The notes: generated by a model from the sequence alone, not told the origin. Shown: positions 43,032 through 52,071, counted from the stretch's first letter. The stretch is DNA of 64,000 nt from Nonomuraea soli (GCF_013761175.1 NZ_JACDUR010000006.1:310001-374000), one strand, 5' to 3'. Numbers and translations: made by a program.

Positions 43032-44234
43032 TCAGATCGTCAGCCGGTAGAGCGTGAGCGGGCGGCCGCTGGAGCCGCTGGTGAGGTTGCCGGTGCGTTC
43101 CGCCAGTCCGGCCAGCTCCAGCCGGTAGAGCATGCGCCGGGCCGTACGCTGCTGGACCGCGAGCCGTTCGGCGATCTCCTTGGTCGTCAGCGGCTCGCCG
43201 CCGGCCGCCTCGCGCGCCTCCAGCAGCTTCTCCAGCGTCGGCACCGACAGCCCCACCCGGCGGGCGATGACCGACAGGTTCTGCTCGGGTGCGGGGGCGG
43301 TGCCCACCGACTCCAGCACGATGTCGGTGTCGGCGCGCAGCGACAGCACCGCCGCCACGTCGCCGATGCGGCGGGCGCGGCTCAGTGCCCGGCGTGCGAG
43401 GCTCTCGGCCTCGGCGGCGCTGCGGCCCAGGCCGAAGCCGACCCGCACCACCCGGTTGCCCGCGCCGGTCAGCCTGGCCAGCATGGGCAGCGCCGAGAAG
43501 CCGCCGGTGGCGTCGTGGAGCGGCCCGCGCGTGGTGACCAGCAGGTGCGTGCCGCCGCGGAAGGCGGCCAGGGTGCCGCCGAGCGCGGTGGCCTCGCGCA
43601 GCAGTCCCTCGTCGCTGTCGGCCTCGATCAGCCCGAGGGCGATCTGGGCGTCCTCGGTCGCCTGGCCCTCGGCGGTCAGCAGCAGCTGGCGCAGGGCGAC
43701 GCGCACCGAGTGCACGGAGGGGACCAGGCGGTGGACGTGCATCGAGCCGCGCAGTTCCTCGTAGACCGAGCTCAGGCAGGTGATCGCCGCGTGCGACTTG
43801 CGGTGGAAGGCTGCGGTCTTGGCCGAGGTGACGCCTGCCCGGTAGGGCATGGTGCGCACCTGGCCGACGGGGAGTCCCGCCTCGGTGAAGGTGGCGGTCA
43901 CGTCGCCGGTGGCCAGCGTGTCGATCGACAGGCGGGTCACGTCGTGGCCCTCGTGCTGGAGCCGTACCAGGGCCGACAGGAGCGTGGCGCCGGAGTAGTC
44001 GACGAACGCGGCCGGCCGGGTGAGCAGGTCGGCGTCGCGGGCCAGCATGTACGGCACGATGCCGGTGAACAGCCAGCCTTCGACGGCGCTCGCGTGTGCC
44101 TCGACGATCGAGGTGGCCTGCGACTCGTGGTCGTAGTCGAGGCGCAGCGCGCTGACGCCCGGCTGCTCCTCGCAGGTCGCAGCGACGTCGTCGACCAGAT
44201 CATGCGGTCCGACGACCCCGATGACGATGCCCAC
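43032..44234 (-). CDS. Transcriptional regulator: receptor-like domain, GGDEF-like domain, winged helix
   Basis: The 400-residue protein has an N-terminal type-I periplasmic-binding-like/PrpR_N-like segment (VGPHDLVDDVAA ... EGWLFTGIVPYMLA). A middle segment shows GGDEF/cyclase-type traces (GGTHLLVTTRGPL, then VRVGFGLGRSAAEAESLARRALSRARR) without a GGDEF signature, so it is probably a non-catalytic nucleotide-sensing fold. The C-terminal winged helix (LTTKEIAERLAVQQRTARRMLYRLELAGLAER) would bind DNA. GTG 44234 has an AAAGGAG ribosome-binding site six bases upstream; the longer open frame would run through an operator. The gene is divergent from an aminotransferase across operator 2 and is the best local candidate to control all eight palindromes. 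Confidence 0.8.
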   Translation of the reverse strand: MGIVIGVVGPHDLVDDVAATCEEQPGVSALRLDYDHESQATSIVEAHASAVEGWLFTGIVPYMLARDADLLTRPAAFVDYSGATLLSALVRLQHEGHDVTRLSIDTLATGDVTATFTEAGLPVGQVRTMPYRAGVTSAKTAAFHRKSHAAITCLSSVYEELRGSMHVHRLVPSVHSVRVALRQLLLTAEGQATEDAQIALGLIEADSDEGLLREATALGGTLAAFRGGTHLLVTTRGPLHDATGGFSALPMLARLTGAGNRVVRVGFGLGRSAAEAESLARRALSRARRIGDVAAVLSLRADTDIVLESVGTAPAPEQNLSVIARRVGLSVPTLEKLLEAREAAGGEPLTTKEIAERLAVQQRTARRMLYRLELAGLAERTGNLTSGSSGRPLTLYRLTI

Positions 44235-44248
44235 CCACGCCTCCTTTG

Positions 44249-44266
44249 TTCCGGTCCAGACCGAAA
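44249..44266. promoter_or_regulatory. Operator 2, between regulator and aminotransferase genes
   Basis: TTCCGGTCCAGACCGAAA lies 10 bp before the aminotransferase ATG and 15 bp from the regulator's GTG. A protein bound here would act on both, giving autoregulation if the regulator is the binder. Confidence 0.85.
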
Positions 44267-44275
44267 GGCTAACTA

Positions 44276-45418
44276 ATGGAGCTCCACTTTCCAACCATGG
44301 CCGAGCCCGATGGCCGCACCCTCGGCGATGAGGAGGTGGCCGCCGCGGAGCGGGTGATCCGCTCGGGCATGCTCAACTCCGTCTGGGGCACCGAGGCCCG
44401 CGCCCTGGAGCGCGAGGTCGCGGAGCTGCACGGGGTACGGCACGCGGTCAGCGCGAGCTCCGGCACCGCGGCCCTCCACCTGGCTGTCGTGGCGGCGGCG
44501 CCTGATCCCGGTGACGAGATCATCACGACGCCGATCACGGATTTCGGGACCGTGGCCCCCATCTTGGCGCAGAACGCCGTCCCTGTCTTCGCCGATGTGG
44601 ACCCGTCCGACGGCAATCTGGACCCCGCGGCCGTCGCCGGGCTCATCGGCCCCCGGACCAGGGCCATCATGGCGGTGCACCTGTTCGGGGCTCCGGCCAG
44701 GCTCGGCGAGCTGCGTGAGCTGGCCTCCGACGCCGGGGTGATGCTGATCGAGGACTGCGCCCAGGCCTGGTCGTCGGTGTTGCCCGACGGGCGGCCCGTG
44801 GGCGGCGTGGGCGACGTCGGATGCCTGAGCCTGCAGCAGTGGAAGCACATCACCTGCGGTGACGGCGGCCTGGCCGTCACCTCCTCCGACGAGCTGGCCC
44901 GCCGGATGCGCCTGTTCGCCGACAAGGGCTGGGACAGGGCCGCCGGACGCTCGCACGCCAGTTTCGGGCTCAACTACCGGATGACCGAGCTGCAGGCCGC
45001 GGTGGCCCGCGCCCAGCTCGCCAAGCTCCCGGGGGTGGTCAGGTCCAGGCGCTCGACCGCGCTGGAGCTCCTGGGCCTGCTGGAGGGCCTGCCCGACGTG
45101 GTCCTGCCGCGTCCGGAGGGTCACGCCTGGTGGTTGTTCCCGCTCATCGTGCCCGACGCCGCCGCCCTGGCGGAGCGGCTGCGGGCGGCGGGGGTCCCGG
45201 CCAGGGCCGGCTACCTGGAGGCTCCGCTGAACCGGGCGCCGGTCTGGGACGCCCCGATCTACGGCACGTCGCGTTACCCCCTGGAGGGCTACGAGCCCCG
45301 CCCGTGCCCGGTGGCGGAGGAGCTGGTCGGCAGGACCCTGCTGGTCGTCGAGTGGAACGAGCACTACACCCCGGAGCACGTGGCGCTGATCGCGAAGGTT
45401 ATCCGGACCGGTCCGTAG
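44276..45418 (+). CDS. DegT/DnrJ/EryC1-family aminotransferase 1
   Basis: The 380-residue PLP enzyme has a typical sugar-aminotransferase opening (GDEEVAAAERVIRSGMLNSV), SASSGTAALHLAVVA with the PLP phosphate contact, Asp in LIEDCAQAW and the Schiff-base Lys in LQQWKHITCGDGGL. FGLNYRMTELQAAVARAQ completes the signature. It transfers an amino group to or from a keto-sugar, normally in biosynthesis; here it sits among uptake and catabolic genes, so it may run in the deaminating direction. ATG 44276 is used; the upstream TAACTA could be a -10. Confidence 0.9.
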   Translation: MELHFPTMAEPDGRTLGDEEVAAAERVIRSGMLNSVWGTEARALEREVAELHGVRHAVSASSGTAALHLAVVAAAPDPGDEIITTPITDFGTVAPILAQNAVPVFADVDPSDGNLDPAAVAGLIGPRTRAIMAVHLFGAPARLGELRELASDAGVMLIEDCAQAWSSVLPDGRPVGGVGDVGCLSLQQWKHITCGDGGLAVTSSDELARRMRLFADKGWDRAAGRSHASFGLNYRMTELQAAVARAQLAKLPGVVRSRRSTALELLGLLEGLPDVVLPRPEGHAWWLFPLIVPDAAALAERLRAAGVPARAGYLEAPLNRAPVWDAPIYGTSRYPLEGYEPRPCPVAEELVGRTLLVVEWNEHYTPEHVALIAKVIRTGP

Positions 45419-45438
45419 TTACGTTCATGTATCAAGCA

Positions 45439-45483
45439 TTGACCCCCTGTCTCCCGGTCACTAGGTTTCGGTCAGGACCGGTA
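45439..45483 (+). promoter_or_regulatory. Promoter and operator 3 of the sugar importer operon
   Basis: A TTGACC -35 (45439-45444) and TAGGTT -10 (45462-45467) are spaced by 17 bp. The palindrome TTTCGGTCAGGACCGGTA occupies 45466-45483, overlapping the -10 end and the transcription start. The binding-protein gene begins a few bases downstream. Confidence 0.85.
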
Positions 45484-45506
45484 TTATGAAGGAAAGGATG
45501 GCGCCG

Positions 45507-46760
45507 ATGAGGAAGCTCGCGGCAGCCGGCCTCGCGGCCGCCCTGGGAATCGTGCTCGCCGGGTGCGGATCCGGGGGCAGCGGCTCCGGGTCGGACAAGA
45601 GCACCGTCACGCTCTGGATGTACCCGGTGATCGGGGACCAGGCCAAGAGCCAGGCGTTCTGGGCGAAGGTCGAGAAGGACTTCGAGGCCAAGAACACGTC
45701 CGTGGATCTGAAGATCGACATGCAGCCCTGGGAGGGCCGCCAGGAGAAGGTCACCACCGCCCTGGCCGCCAAGAAGGGCTTCGACCTGGTCGTGCTCGGG
45801 CCCGACCAGATCCCCCAGTACGCGCAGCAGGGCACGCTCGAACCGGTCGACGACATCATCGCCGCCGAGAAGGCCTCCTACCTGCCCAACTCGCTCGCCG
45901 CCCTGACCGTCGACGGCAAGCTGTACGGCGTGCCGGTCTACCAGACGATCACGGCGCCGATCTACAACAAGAAGCTCTTCGCCGACGCGGGTGTGACGGA
46001 GATCCCCGACACCCTGGCCGAGCTCAAGGAGGCCGCCCCCAAGCTGGCGGCCAACAAGGTCGCCGTCCTCGACTACCCGGGCAAGCCCGAGGTGTCGCTG
46101 AACCAGAGCTTCTACCCGATCTTCTGGGCCAACGGCGGCTCCATCTTCGCCGCCGACGGCAAGACCGTCGCCTTCAACGGCCCCGAGGGCGTGGAGTCGC
46201 TGCAGTTCCTGCTCGACCTCAAGGCCGCGGGCGGGCTTCCGGAGAACACCGCCTCCAAGGGCAACGACATCGAGGGCGGCGCCCTGGCCGGCGGCCAGTC
46301 GGCCATGTACCACGCGGCCACCGCCCTGCAGGCCGTCCAGCTCGGCAAGGTCATCGGCGACGAGAACGTCGGCATCGGGCTGCCGCTCGAAGGCAGGAAG
46401 CGCGTCGCCTTCGGCATCCCCGGCGGCCTGGTGATGGCCAAGCACTCGGAGAACAAGGAGGCCGCCAAGAAGTTCGCCGCCTACCTGTCCTCGCCCGCCG
46501 TCGCCGCCGACCTGGCCAAGGAGTCGGGCTTCTTCTCCGCCCGCACCGACGTCACCATCCCCGGCCAGACCCCCGCGGCCGCGGAGTTCGCCAAGTCGCT
46601 GGAGTTCGCCTTCCCCGGTGACACCCACCCCAAGGCCCGCCAGGTGATGGGCATCGTCGCCGCCCACCTCCAGGCGGCGCTGCTCGGCAAGGAAGACGCC
46701 AAGACCGCTCTGGACGGTGCGGCCCAGGAGGCCAATACCCTTCTGGCCAGCGGCGGCTGA
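45507..46760 (+). CDS. Sugar ABC transporter substrate-binding lipoprotein (family 1)
   Basis: The 417-residue receptor begins MRKLAAAGLAAALGIVLAGCGSG, a lipoprotein signal with Cys about residue 20. The mature part has the MalE-type fold, with LWMYPVIGDQAKSQAFWAKVEKDFEAK, an AAKKGFDLVVLGPDQIPQYAQ strand and a YAAYL-like C terminus. I chose ATG 45507 because AAGGAAAGG precedes it; ATGs at 45486 and 45498 are in frame. It binds an oligosaccharide or sugar derivative for the two permeases that follow. No cognate ATPase gene is in the window, so a shared MsiK-like ATPase would be needed, as is known for actinomycetes. Confidence 0.9.
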   Translation: MRKLAAAGLAAALGIVLAGCGSGGSGSGSDKSTVTLWMYPVIGDQAKSQAFWAKVEKDFEAKNTSVDLKIDMQPWEGRQEKVTTALAAKKGFDLVVLGPDQIPQYAQQGTLEPVDDIIAAEKASYLPNSLAALTVDGKLYGVPVYQTITAPIYNKKLFADAGVTEIPDTLAELKEAAPKLAANKVAVLDYPGKPEVSLNQSFYPIFWANGGSIFAADGKTVAFNGPEGVESLQFLLDLKAAGGLPENTASKGNDIEGGALAGGQSAMYHAATALQAVQLGKVIGDENVGIGLPLEGRKRVAFGIPGGLVMAKHSENKEAAKKFAAYLSSPAVAADLAKESGFFSARTDVTIPGQTPAAAEFAKSLEFAFPGDTHPKARQVMGIVAAHLQAALLGKEDAKTALDGAAQEANTLLASGG

Positions 46761-46768
46761 GTTCAGCT

Positions 46769-46802
46769 CCGGCCGGCGGCCCCTGCACGGGCCGCCGGCC
46801 GG
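46769..46802 (+). terminator. Strong intra-operon hairpin
   Basis: CCGGCCGGCGGCCC at 46769-46782 pairs perfectly with GGGCCGCCGGCCGG at 46789-46802 across a 6-base loop. It sits between the binding-protein stop and the first permease start. Its likely role is partial termination or protection of the upstream mRNA, so that receptor is made in excess over permease, a known pattern in binding-protein operons. It contains no T-run. Confidence 0.75.
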
Positions 46803-46822
46803 ATCCCCCTGAAAGGTGCGAA

Positions 46823-47689
46823 GTGCGTCAACGCTTGAGAGATCCGGTAACCGGGCTGCTGTTCGTGTTGCCGATGCTGGTGCTGTTCCTGATCTTCCGG
46901 ATCTTCCCCTCGCTGGGCGCGGCCGGAATGAGCCTCACGAACTGGAACATCGGCGGCGAGTGGGAGTTCACCGGCCTCGACAACTACGCCCGGATGCTCG
47001 ACGATCCCACCTTCTGGATCAGCCTGAAGACCACGCTGGTCTACGTGGCCGTCTACGTCCCGATGACCGTGCTGTTCTCCCTGGGCACGGCGCTCCTGCT
47101 CAACGCGGTCGTGACGATGCGCGGGCTGTGGCGCGGCATGCTCTTCCTGCCCTACGTGACCAGCTTCGTGCTGGCCGGAGTGATCTGGCGCTGGATCTAT
47201 GAGTACAACGGCCTGATCAACGGCCTGCTCGCCAAGCTGGACCTGGGCCCGGTGATGTTCCTGGAACGCTCGGAGCTCGTCCTGCCCGCCCTGGCCCTGG
47301 TCAGCGCCTGGAAGGGCTTCGGCTACTCGATGCTCATCCTGCTGGCGGGCCTGAAGGCGATCCCCGGCTCGTACCTGGAGGCGGCCAGGGTCGACGGCGC
47401 CTCGGCATGGCAGCGCTTCCGCAGCATCGTGCTCCCGCTCCTGAAGCCGGCGCTCTTCTTCGTCCTCGTCATCGAGACGATCAGCGGCTTCCAGGTCTTC
47501 GACACCATCTACGTGATGACCGGCGGCGGACCCGCCCGCGCCAGCTACACCCTCATCTACGCCATCTACGACAAGGGCTTCCGCGGCTTCGAGTTCGGCT
47601 ACGCCGCGGCCTTCGGCATGGTGCTGTTCGCGATCATCCTGATCGTCTCGCTCATCCAGCGCCGCCTGCTCGGACGGGAGAACACATGA
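46823..47689 (+). CDS. Sugar ABC transporter permease (MalF/UgpA type)
   Basis: The 288-residue membrane protein has six helices, starting with GLLFVLPMLVLFLIFRIFPSLG, and the EAA loop GSYLEAARVDGASAWQRFRSIVLPLLKPALFF. GTG 46823 follows a GAAAGG ribosome-binding site. It forms the channel with the next gene, overlapping it by 4 bp. Confidence 0.93.
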   Translation: MRQRLRDPVTGLLFVLPMLVLFLIFRIFPSLGAAGMSLTNWNIGGEWEFTGLDNYARMLDDPTFWISLKTTLVYVAVYVPMTVLFSLGTALLLNAVVTMRGLWRGMLFLPYVTSFVLAGVIWRWIYEYNGLINGLLAKLDLGPVMFLERSELVLPALALVSAWKGFGYSMLILLAGLKAIPGSYLEAARVDGASAWQRFRSIVLPLLKPALFFVLVIETISGFQVFDTIYVMTGGGPARASYTLIYAIYDKGFRGFEFGYAAAFGMVLFAIILIVSLIQRRLLGRENT

Positions 47690-48552
47690 CGATCACCGAC
47701 TCCCGCCCCGCCGTACGGCAGGCGAACACCCCCGCCGCCCGCCCCCGCCGGGCCGGCAGGTCGTGGCCGCTGGTGGCGCTGCTGGCCGTCCTGTCGGTGC
47801 TGACGGTCAGCCCGTTCGTGGCGATGTTCATCGTGGCGCTCTCGCCGGCCGGTGAGCCGACCGTCCCGGGCGGCTGGCCGTCGAGACTGACCCTCGACAA
47901 CATGCTCCAGGTCCTGGAGACCTCCGGGTTCCTGGAGTGGACGGCCAACTCGGCGATCTACTCGGTCGTCTCCGTGGTGATCATCCTCATCACCGCCTCC
48001 ATGGCCGGCTACGCCTTCGCCAAGAAACGATTCCCCGGCCGCGACGCCGTCCTGTGGACCTTCCTGGCCACGATGATGGTCCCCTTCCAGGCCACCCTCA
48101 TCCCCACCTACGTCCTCGTCTCCGACCTCGGCGGCGTCGACACCTTCTGGGGCCTGATCGTGCCCACCCTGGCCAACTCCCAGGCCGTCTTCCTGATGCG
48201 CCAGTTCATCCTGGGGCTGCCCGACGAGCTGTTCGACGCGGCCAAGGTCGACGGCGCCTCGGAGCTGCGCATCTACTGGACGATCGTGGTGCCGCTGACC
48301 AAGCCGATCCTGGCCACGCTGGGCGTCTTCGTCTTCCTGTGGCACTGGAACGACTTCCTGTGGCCGCTGGTCATCGGGCAGAGCGACGCGACCCGCACGC
48401 TGACCGTGGGGCTGACGATCCTGCGCACCGAGGAGATGCAGATCACGCTGCTCATGGCGTCGGCGGCGATCACCGTGCTGCCGTGCCTGCTGGTCTTCTT
48501 CCTGCTGCAGAGGTACCTGGTCAACAGCATCGCGATGACCGGCTTGAAATAG
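47686..48552 (+). CDS. Sugar ABC transporter permease (MalG/UgpE type)
   Basis: The 288-residue second permease has the MalG pattern: a first helix preceded by a basic stretch (PRRAGRSWPLVALLAVLSVL), SMAGYAFAKKRFPGRD, an EAA loop DELFDAAKVDGASELRIYWTIVVPLTKPILATL and the C-terminal LLQRYLVNSIAMTGLK. ATG 47686 lies in an ATGA overlap with the MalF-type gene. Confidence 0.94.
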   Translation: MTITDSRPAVRQANTPAARPRRAGRSWPLVALLAVLSVLTVSPFVAMFIVALSPAGEPTVPGGWPSRLTLDNMLQVLETSGFLEWTANSAIYSVVSVVIILITASMAGYAFAKKRFPGRDAVLWTFLATMMVPFQATLIPTYVLVSDLGGVDTFWGLIVPTLANSQAVFLMRQFILGLPDELFDAAKVDGASELRIYWTIVVPLTKPILATLGVFVFLWHWNDFLWPLVIGQSDATRTLTVGLTILRTEEMQITLLMASAAITVLPCLLVFFLLQRYLVNSIAMTGLK

Positions 48553-48563
48553 TCTGTCGCTTC

Positions 48564-49403
48564 ATGAGCATCTCCCCGGCGGCCGCCCGGCTGCGTGATC
48601 TGCTGCGAGGCAGGCTGCTGGCCGCGGCCGCGACCCCGATGACCGCAGGCGGCGAGGTGGACCTCGGCGTGGTGCGGCGCTACTACGCCTCGCTGCTCGA
48701 CGACGGAGCCGACGGACTGGCCGTCCTGGCGCACACGGGCCGGGGCCCCTTCCTCGGCGAGCGGCTGCGCGGCGAGCTCATCGAGCTCGCGGTCTCCTTC
48801 GGCGTCCCCGTCGTCGTGGGCGTCGGCGGGACGGAAGGTACGGCGGAGCGTCAGGCGAGGGCCGCCGCCGAGCTGGGCGCTTCCGGCGTGATGCTCTTCC
48901 CGTCGCCCGACGACCGCCTGGCCGAGCACGACGAGGTGTGGCGCGCCACCGGCCTGCCCATGATCGCCTTCGATCTCTACACCAGCCCCTGCCCGCCCGC
49001 CGTCCTCGACAAGCTGGTGCACCACCCCGGCGTGGCCGGGCTGAAGGTGGCCCTGCTGTCGGACGCCATGGCCTGCCAGGACGCCATCGCCGTCACCCGC
49101 GCCGCCGGCCGCCTGGCCATCACCGGGGAGGACCGCATGTTCGGCCCCTCTCTGCTGTGGGGAGCGCAGGCGGCCCTGGTCGGCCTGGCCGCCGCCCGGG
49201 TCGGGGTGACGGCGGCGGTGATGCGCGCCTTCCGCGGCGACGACCTGCGCGCCTTCGAGGCGGCCTCGGCGGAGCTCGACCGGCTGGCAGGACAGACATT
49301 CGTCGAGCCGATGGAGGGCTACGTGCGGCGCATGCTGGCCCTGGCGGCCCAGGAGGGGCGCATCCCGGCCGGGCACGCGTACGACCCCCACCGCCCCGCC
49401 TGA
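48564..49403 (+). CDS. DHDPS/NAL-family lyase (short form)
   Basis: The 279-residue (beta/alpha)8 lyase is paralogous to the product of 41964. The Schiff-base Lys is in AGLKVALLS and the conserved Tyr in AFDLYTSPCPP. GVPVVVGVGGTEGTAERQARAAAELGASGVMLFPS is the usual core. It lies 11 bp after the permease gene and so belongs to the importer operon, linking uptake to aldol cleavage of a keto acid. Having two different lyases in one regulon suggests two successive cleavages or two substrates. Confidence 0.88.
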   Translation: MSISPAAARLRDLLRGRLLAAAATPMTAGGEVDLGVVRRYYASLLDDGADGLAVLAHTGRGPFLGERLRGELIELAVSFGVPVVVGVGGTEGTAERQARAAAELGASGVMLFPSPDDRLAEHDEVWRATGLPMIAFDLYTSPCPPAVLDKLVHHPGVAGLKVALLSDAMACQDAIAVTRAAGRLAITGEDRMFGPSLLWGAQAALVGLAAARVGVTAAVMRAFRGDDLRAFEAASAELDRLAGQTFVEPMEGYVRRMLALAAQEGRIPAGHAYDPHRPA

Positions 49404-49438
49404 CCTCGGCGGGGGATGGGGGTCGGTGAAGCGGCCCG

Positions 49439-51355
49439 TCACACCGTGATGCGCACCAGGTTGCGTCCCTTGATCGCGAACACGTGGTCACCCGACGGGT
49501 CCAGCGACAGCTTCGGCTCGCCGCCGAACCACTGACCGCCGAGTCCCGAGACGACCGTCGTGGCGGTGAAGCGCCGCAGGTCGATTCGATAGACCGCGTC
49601 CAGGTCGCCGGTGAAGGCGGTGCGTCCCCGCAGGGCCAGGTCTCCGCCGCGCGCGCTGACCTTGAGCGTCCTGGTCACCGCCCCGGCCTCCAGGTCGTAC
49701 TCGAACAGCACGCCCGTGTTGGTGATGCCGTACAGGGCGTGGGGCGTGCTCACCAGCCCGGTGATGGACCTGGCCCCGGGCACCGGCTCGACCTGCCACA
49801 GCAGCCTGCGCGCGGTCAGCGAGAAGGCCGCCAGCCGGGCGGTGGTGGTCACCGGGGGCAGGCCGAGGCCCTCCTGGGTGAGGGTGCCGAGGTAGGCCAC
49901 GCCGCGCCGGGTCGCGACCGAGTACACGGTCTGCCGCTCGACCACCGGCCGGTAGGTCACGCGGTCGCCGGTGCCCGGCGAGTAGAGCGTCAGGGCGCCG
50001 TTCATGTGGCCGGGCTCGGGCTGGCTGGGCATGACGATCAGGCCGGTGTGCTCGTCGTAGGCCAGGTCGCGCGGCCGGTCCTGCTGGTTGCCCGCGCGCA
50101 GCAGCAGGGTGGCCTCCTGCTGTCCAGGCACGTGGGAGTAGAGCGCCGCCTGGGTGTAGACGCCGAGGTAGGTGGTGCCGGCGAGGGTCAGCATGGTCTT
50201 GGGCTCGCCGGGGATGCCGAGCCGTACGACCGAGCCGGTGGCCAGGTCGTGGATGTCGGCGCCGCTCTTGCCGCCCACGTAGACGCGCCCGCCGTCGGAG
50301 TGCACCGACATCGGCTCCTCCGGCGCGGCCCTGAGCCCGCGCTGCACCAGGTTGCGGTACTCCAGCGAGCCGGTGGCCGGGTCGTAGACGAAGACGGCGT
50401 TGTCCTGCACGCCGTAGATCCGGCCCTCGTGGGCCAGCAGCCGGTGGGTGGCGGCCTCGAAGTACGGCACGCCGATCACCTCCAGCTCGCCCGACTCCAG
50501 GTGGTAGCGGTAGAAGGTGCCGGTGGGCCGTCCGGCGAAGTAGACGGAGCCGTCGTGGACGAGCACCGAGACGATGTACTTCTCGCCCGGCGCGGTGGCC
50601 TTGACGACCTTGTACGCGCTGGGATCGGCCTTGCTGAGCACCAGCAGCTCGGCCAGGGAGTTCATGCCTCCGGCGATGTGGGTGTCGGAGATCGACATGC
50701 TGGAGACCCAGTCGCGGTCGGCGACCTCGGCGGGCAGCAGGTCGCGCTTGCCGCCGGTGGCCCGGTCGATCGCGATGAGGTGGGCGTTGGCGCCGATGCC
50801 GCAGTAGACGTGGGTGGCGTCGGCCTGGATGCTGCGCACGTACGCCTCGCCGGGAGCGGGCTGGCCCAGGTCGCGGCTGGCGCCGGTGGCCGGGTCGTAC
50901 TCCCAGACCCGGCCGGGCTCGGAGCAGCCGAGGTAGACCTTGCCGTCGGGGGAGGCGGCCATGGTCCAGATGAAGTGGTCGGGGTAGGAGCCGACCTTGG
51001 TCACCTGCCCGGTCAGCGTGTCGATCTTGTACAGGTCGGAGCGGGAGTGGGTGCCCGCGTAGACGTCGGTGCCGACCTTGCACATCGCCCAGACGCCGAT
51101 GCCGGTGGGGATGTCGAAGTGCGCGGTCACCCGGTCGGCGTCCAGGTCGTAGGCGCCGACGACGTTGGGTGACAGGCCGCGCGAGCCGGCGTAGAGCACG
51201 TTCCCGACGAACTCGCCGTTGCCCAGCGGGCTGGCGACGCTGGCCGGGCCGAGGTCGGTGACCGTTCCGGGCGACGCCGTGGCGGCCTGGGCGGGGAGGG
51301 CGGGCAGCAGTCCCGCGGTTAATCCGAGCTGGAGGAGGCGGCGGCGACGGATCAT
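49439..51355 (-). CDS. Secreted beta-propeller protein 1
   Basis: The 638-residue protein has an N-terminal Tat-like signal (RRRRLLQLGLTAGLLPALPAQA) and then a series of beta-propeller blades with repeated YxG...xVWEYDPATG units. Blocks shared with the four paralogues are visible: FIWTMAASPDGKVYLG, EAYVRSI, QQDRPRDLAYD and MNGALTLYSPGTG. It lacks obvious glycosidase carboxylate motifs, and PQQ or metal sites are not apparent. It is the last gene of a minus-strand operon with two amidohydrolases, controlled from operator 4. A role as lectin, lyase or hydrolase outside the cell is possible. Confidence 0.82.
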   Translation of the reverse strand: MIRRRRLLQLGLTAGLLPALPAQAATASPGTVTDLGPASVASPLGNGEFVGNVLYAGSRGLSPNVVGAYDLDADRVTAHFDIPTGIGVWAMCKVGTDVYAGTHSRSDLYKIDTLTGQVTKVGSYPDHFIWTMAASPDGKVYLGCSEPGRVWEYDPATGASRDLGQPAPGEAYVRSIQADATHVYCGIGANAHLIAIDRATGGKRDLLPAEVADRDWVSSMSISDTHIAGGMNSLAELLVLSKADPSAYKVVKATAPGEKYIVSVLVHDGSVYFAGRPTGTFYRYHLESGELEVIGVPYFEAATHRLLAHEGRIYGVQDNAVFVYDPATGSLEYRNLVQRGLRAAPEEPMSVHSDGGRVYVGGKSGADIHDLATGSVVRLGIPGEPKTMLTLAGTTYLGVYTQAALYSHVPGQQEATLLLRAGNQQDRPRDLAYDEHTGLIVMPSQPEPGHMNGALTLYSPGTGDRVTYRPVVERQTVYSVATRRGVAYLGTLTQEGLGLPPVTTTARLAAFSLTARRLLWQVEPVPGARSITGLVSTPHALYGITNTGVLFEYDLEAGAVTRTLKVSARGGDLALRGRTAFTGDLDAVYRIDLRRFTATTVVSGLGGQWFGGEPKLSLDPSGDHVFAIKGRNLVRITV

Positions 51356-52071
51356 GGGATCTCCAGGTTGAACAGGGAGGCGGCGTTGCGCCAGGCGATG
51401 AGCTCGGCCACGCCGGGCTCGAGCCTGGCCGCGGCGACGGCCCCGTAGGCGGACGAGGGGTCGATCAGGGTGGCGTCGGTGCCGAAGAGCAGCTGGCGGT
51501 GGTCGACCGCGGCGACCACCTCGGCGATGCGCCCGGCGGGGAAGTGCGACCAGCAGGGTTCGAGGTAGAGGCGCTCGCAGGCGCGGGCGGCCTCGATGGC
51601 GTGGCGGAAGCCGTCGGCGCCCATGTGCCCGGCGATCACCCGCAGGCCGTCGATCTCCTCGCACACGCGGGCCAGGTCCAGCACGGAGGCGCCCCAGGTG
51701 TGCACCAGCGCGGGCACGCCGTACGACGCCACCAGCTCCAGCGCCCGGCGCATCTGGGGCGAGGTCACCGGCGAGCCCGTGTAGTCGGTGTGGATCTTGA
51801 CGCCGACGAAGCGGCCGGTCGGCAGGTAGGCGGCCAGGTCACGCTCGGCGTCGGCCAGGCGGCGGGGGTTGACGGTGACGTAGCCGTACAGCCGGTCCGT
51901 CAGCGCTTCGGCCAGCGCCCGGTTGCCCGCGGGCGCGTCGTAGATGACCGCCTCGGTGGCCGAGACGATGGCCAGGTCGATGCCGTAGCGGTCCATGGTG
52001 GCGTGGTTGGCCTCGGCGACGTCCATGGTGAAGAACCACGGGCCCCAGTGGGCGTGCACATCGATGATCAT
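51352..52071 (-). CDS. Amidohydrolase-2 family TIM-barrel protein, intact metal site
   Basis: The 239-residue protein has the amidohydrolase N terminus MIIDVHAHWG (HxH), a VKIHTDYTG segment with Lys/His, His in LVHTWG and IAGHMGADG, and the metal Asp in LFGTDATL. It is about 60 residues shorter than typical family members, e.g. lactonases and decarboxylases, of about 290-330. The start overlaps the upstream stop (ATGA). It is cotranslated with a degenerate paralogue and with propeller 1. Confidence 0.87.
   Translation of the reverse strand: MIIDVHAHWGPWFFTMDVAEANHATMDRYGIDLAIVSATEAVIYDAPAGNRALAEALTDRLYGYVTVNPRRLADAERDLAAYLPTGRFVGVKIHTDYTGSPVTSPQMRRALELVASYGVPALVHTWGASVLDLARVCEEIDGLRVIAGHMGADGFRHAIEAARACERLYLEPCWSHFPAGRIAEVVAAVDHRQLLFGTDATLIDPSSAYGAVAAARLEPGVAELIAWRNAASLFNLEIP

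Noticed and set aside
45401..45420. Extra GGACC-GGTCC palindrome at the end of aminotransferase 1
   Set aside because: Its arms touch without the two-base centre and lack the outer TT/AA, and it lies inside codons, so I do not count it in the operator family.
46769..46802. Hairpin as a full operon terminator
   Set aside because: The permease genes downstream have no separate promoter or operator and belong to the same importer, so complete termination is unlikely.
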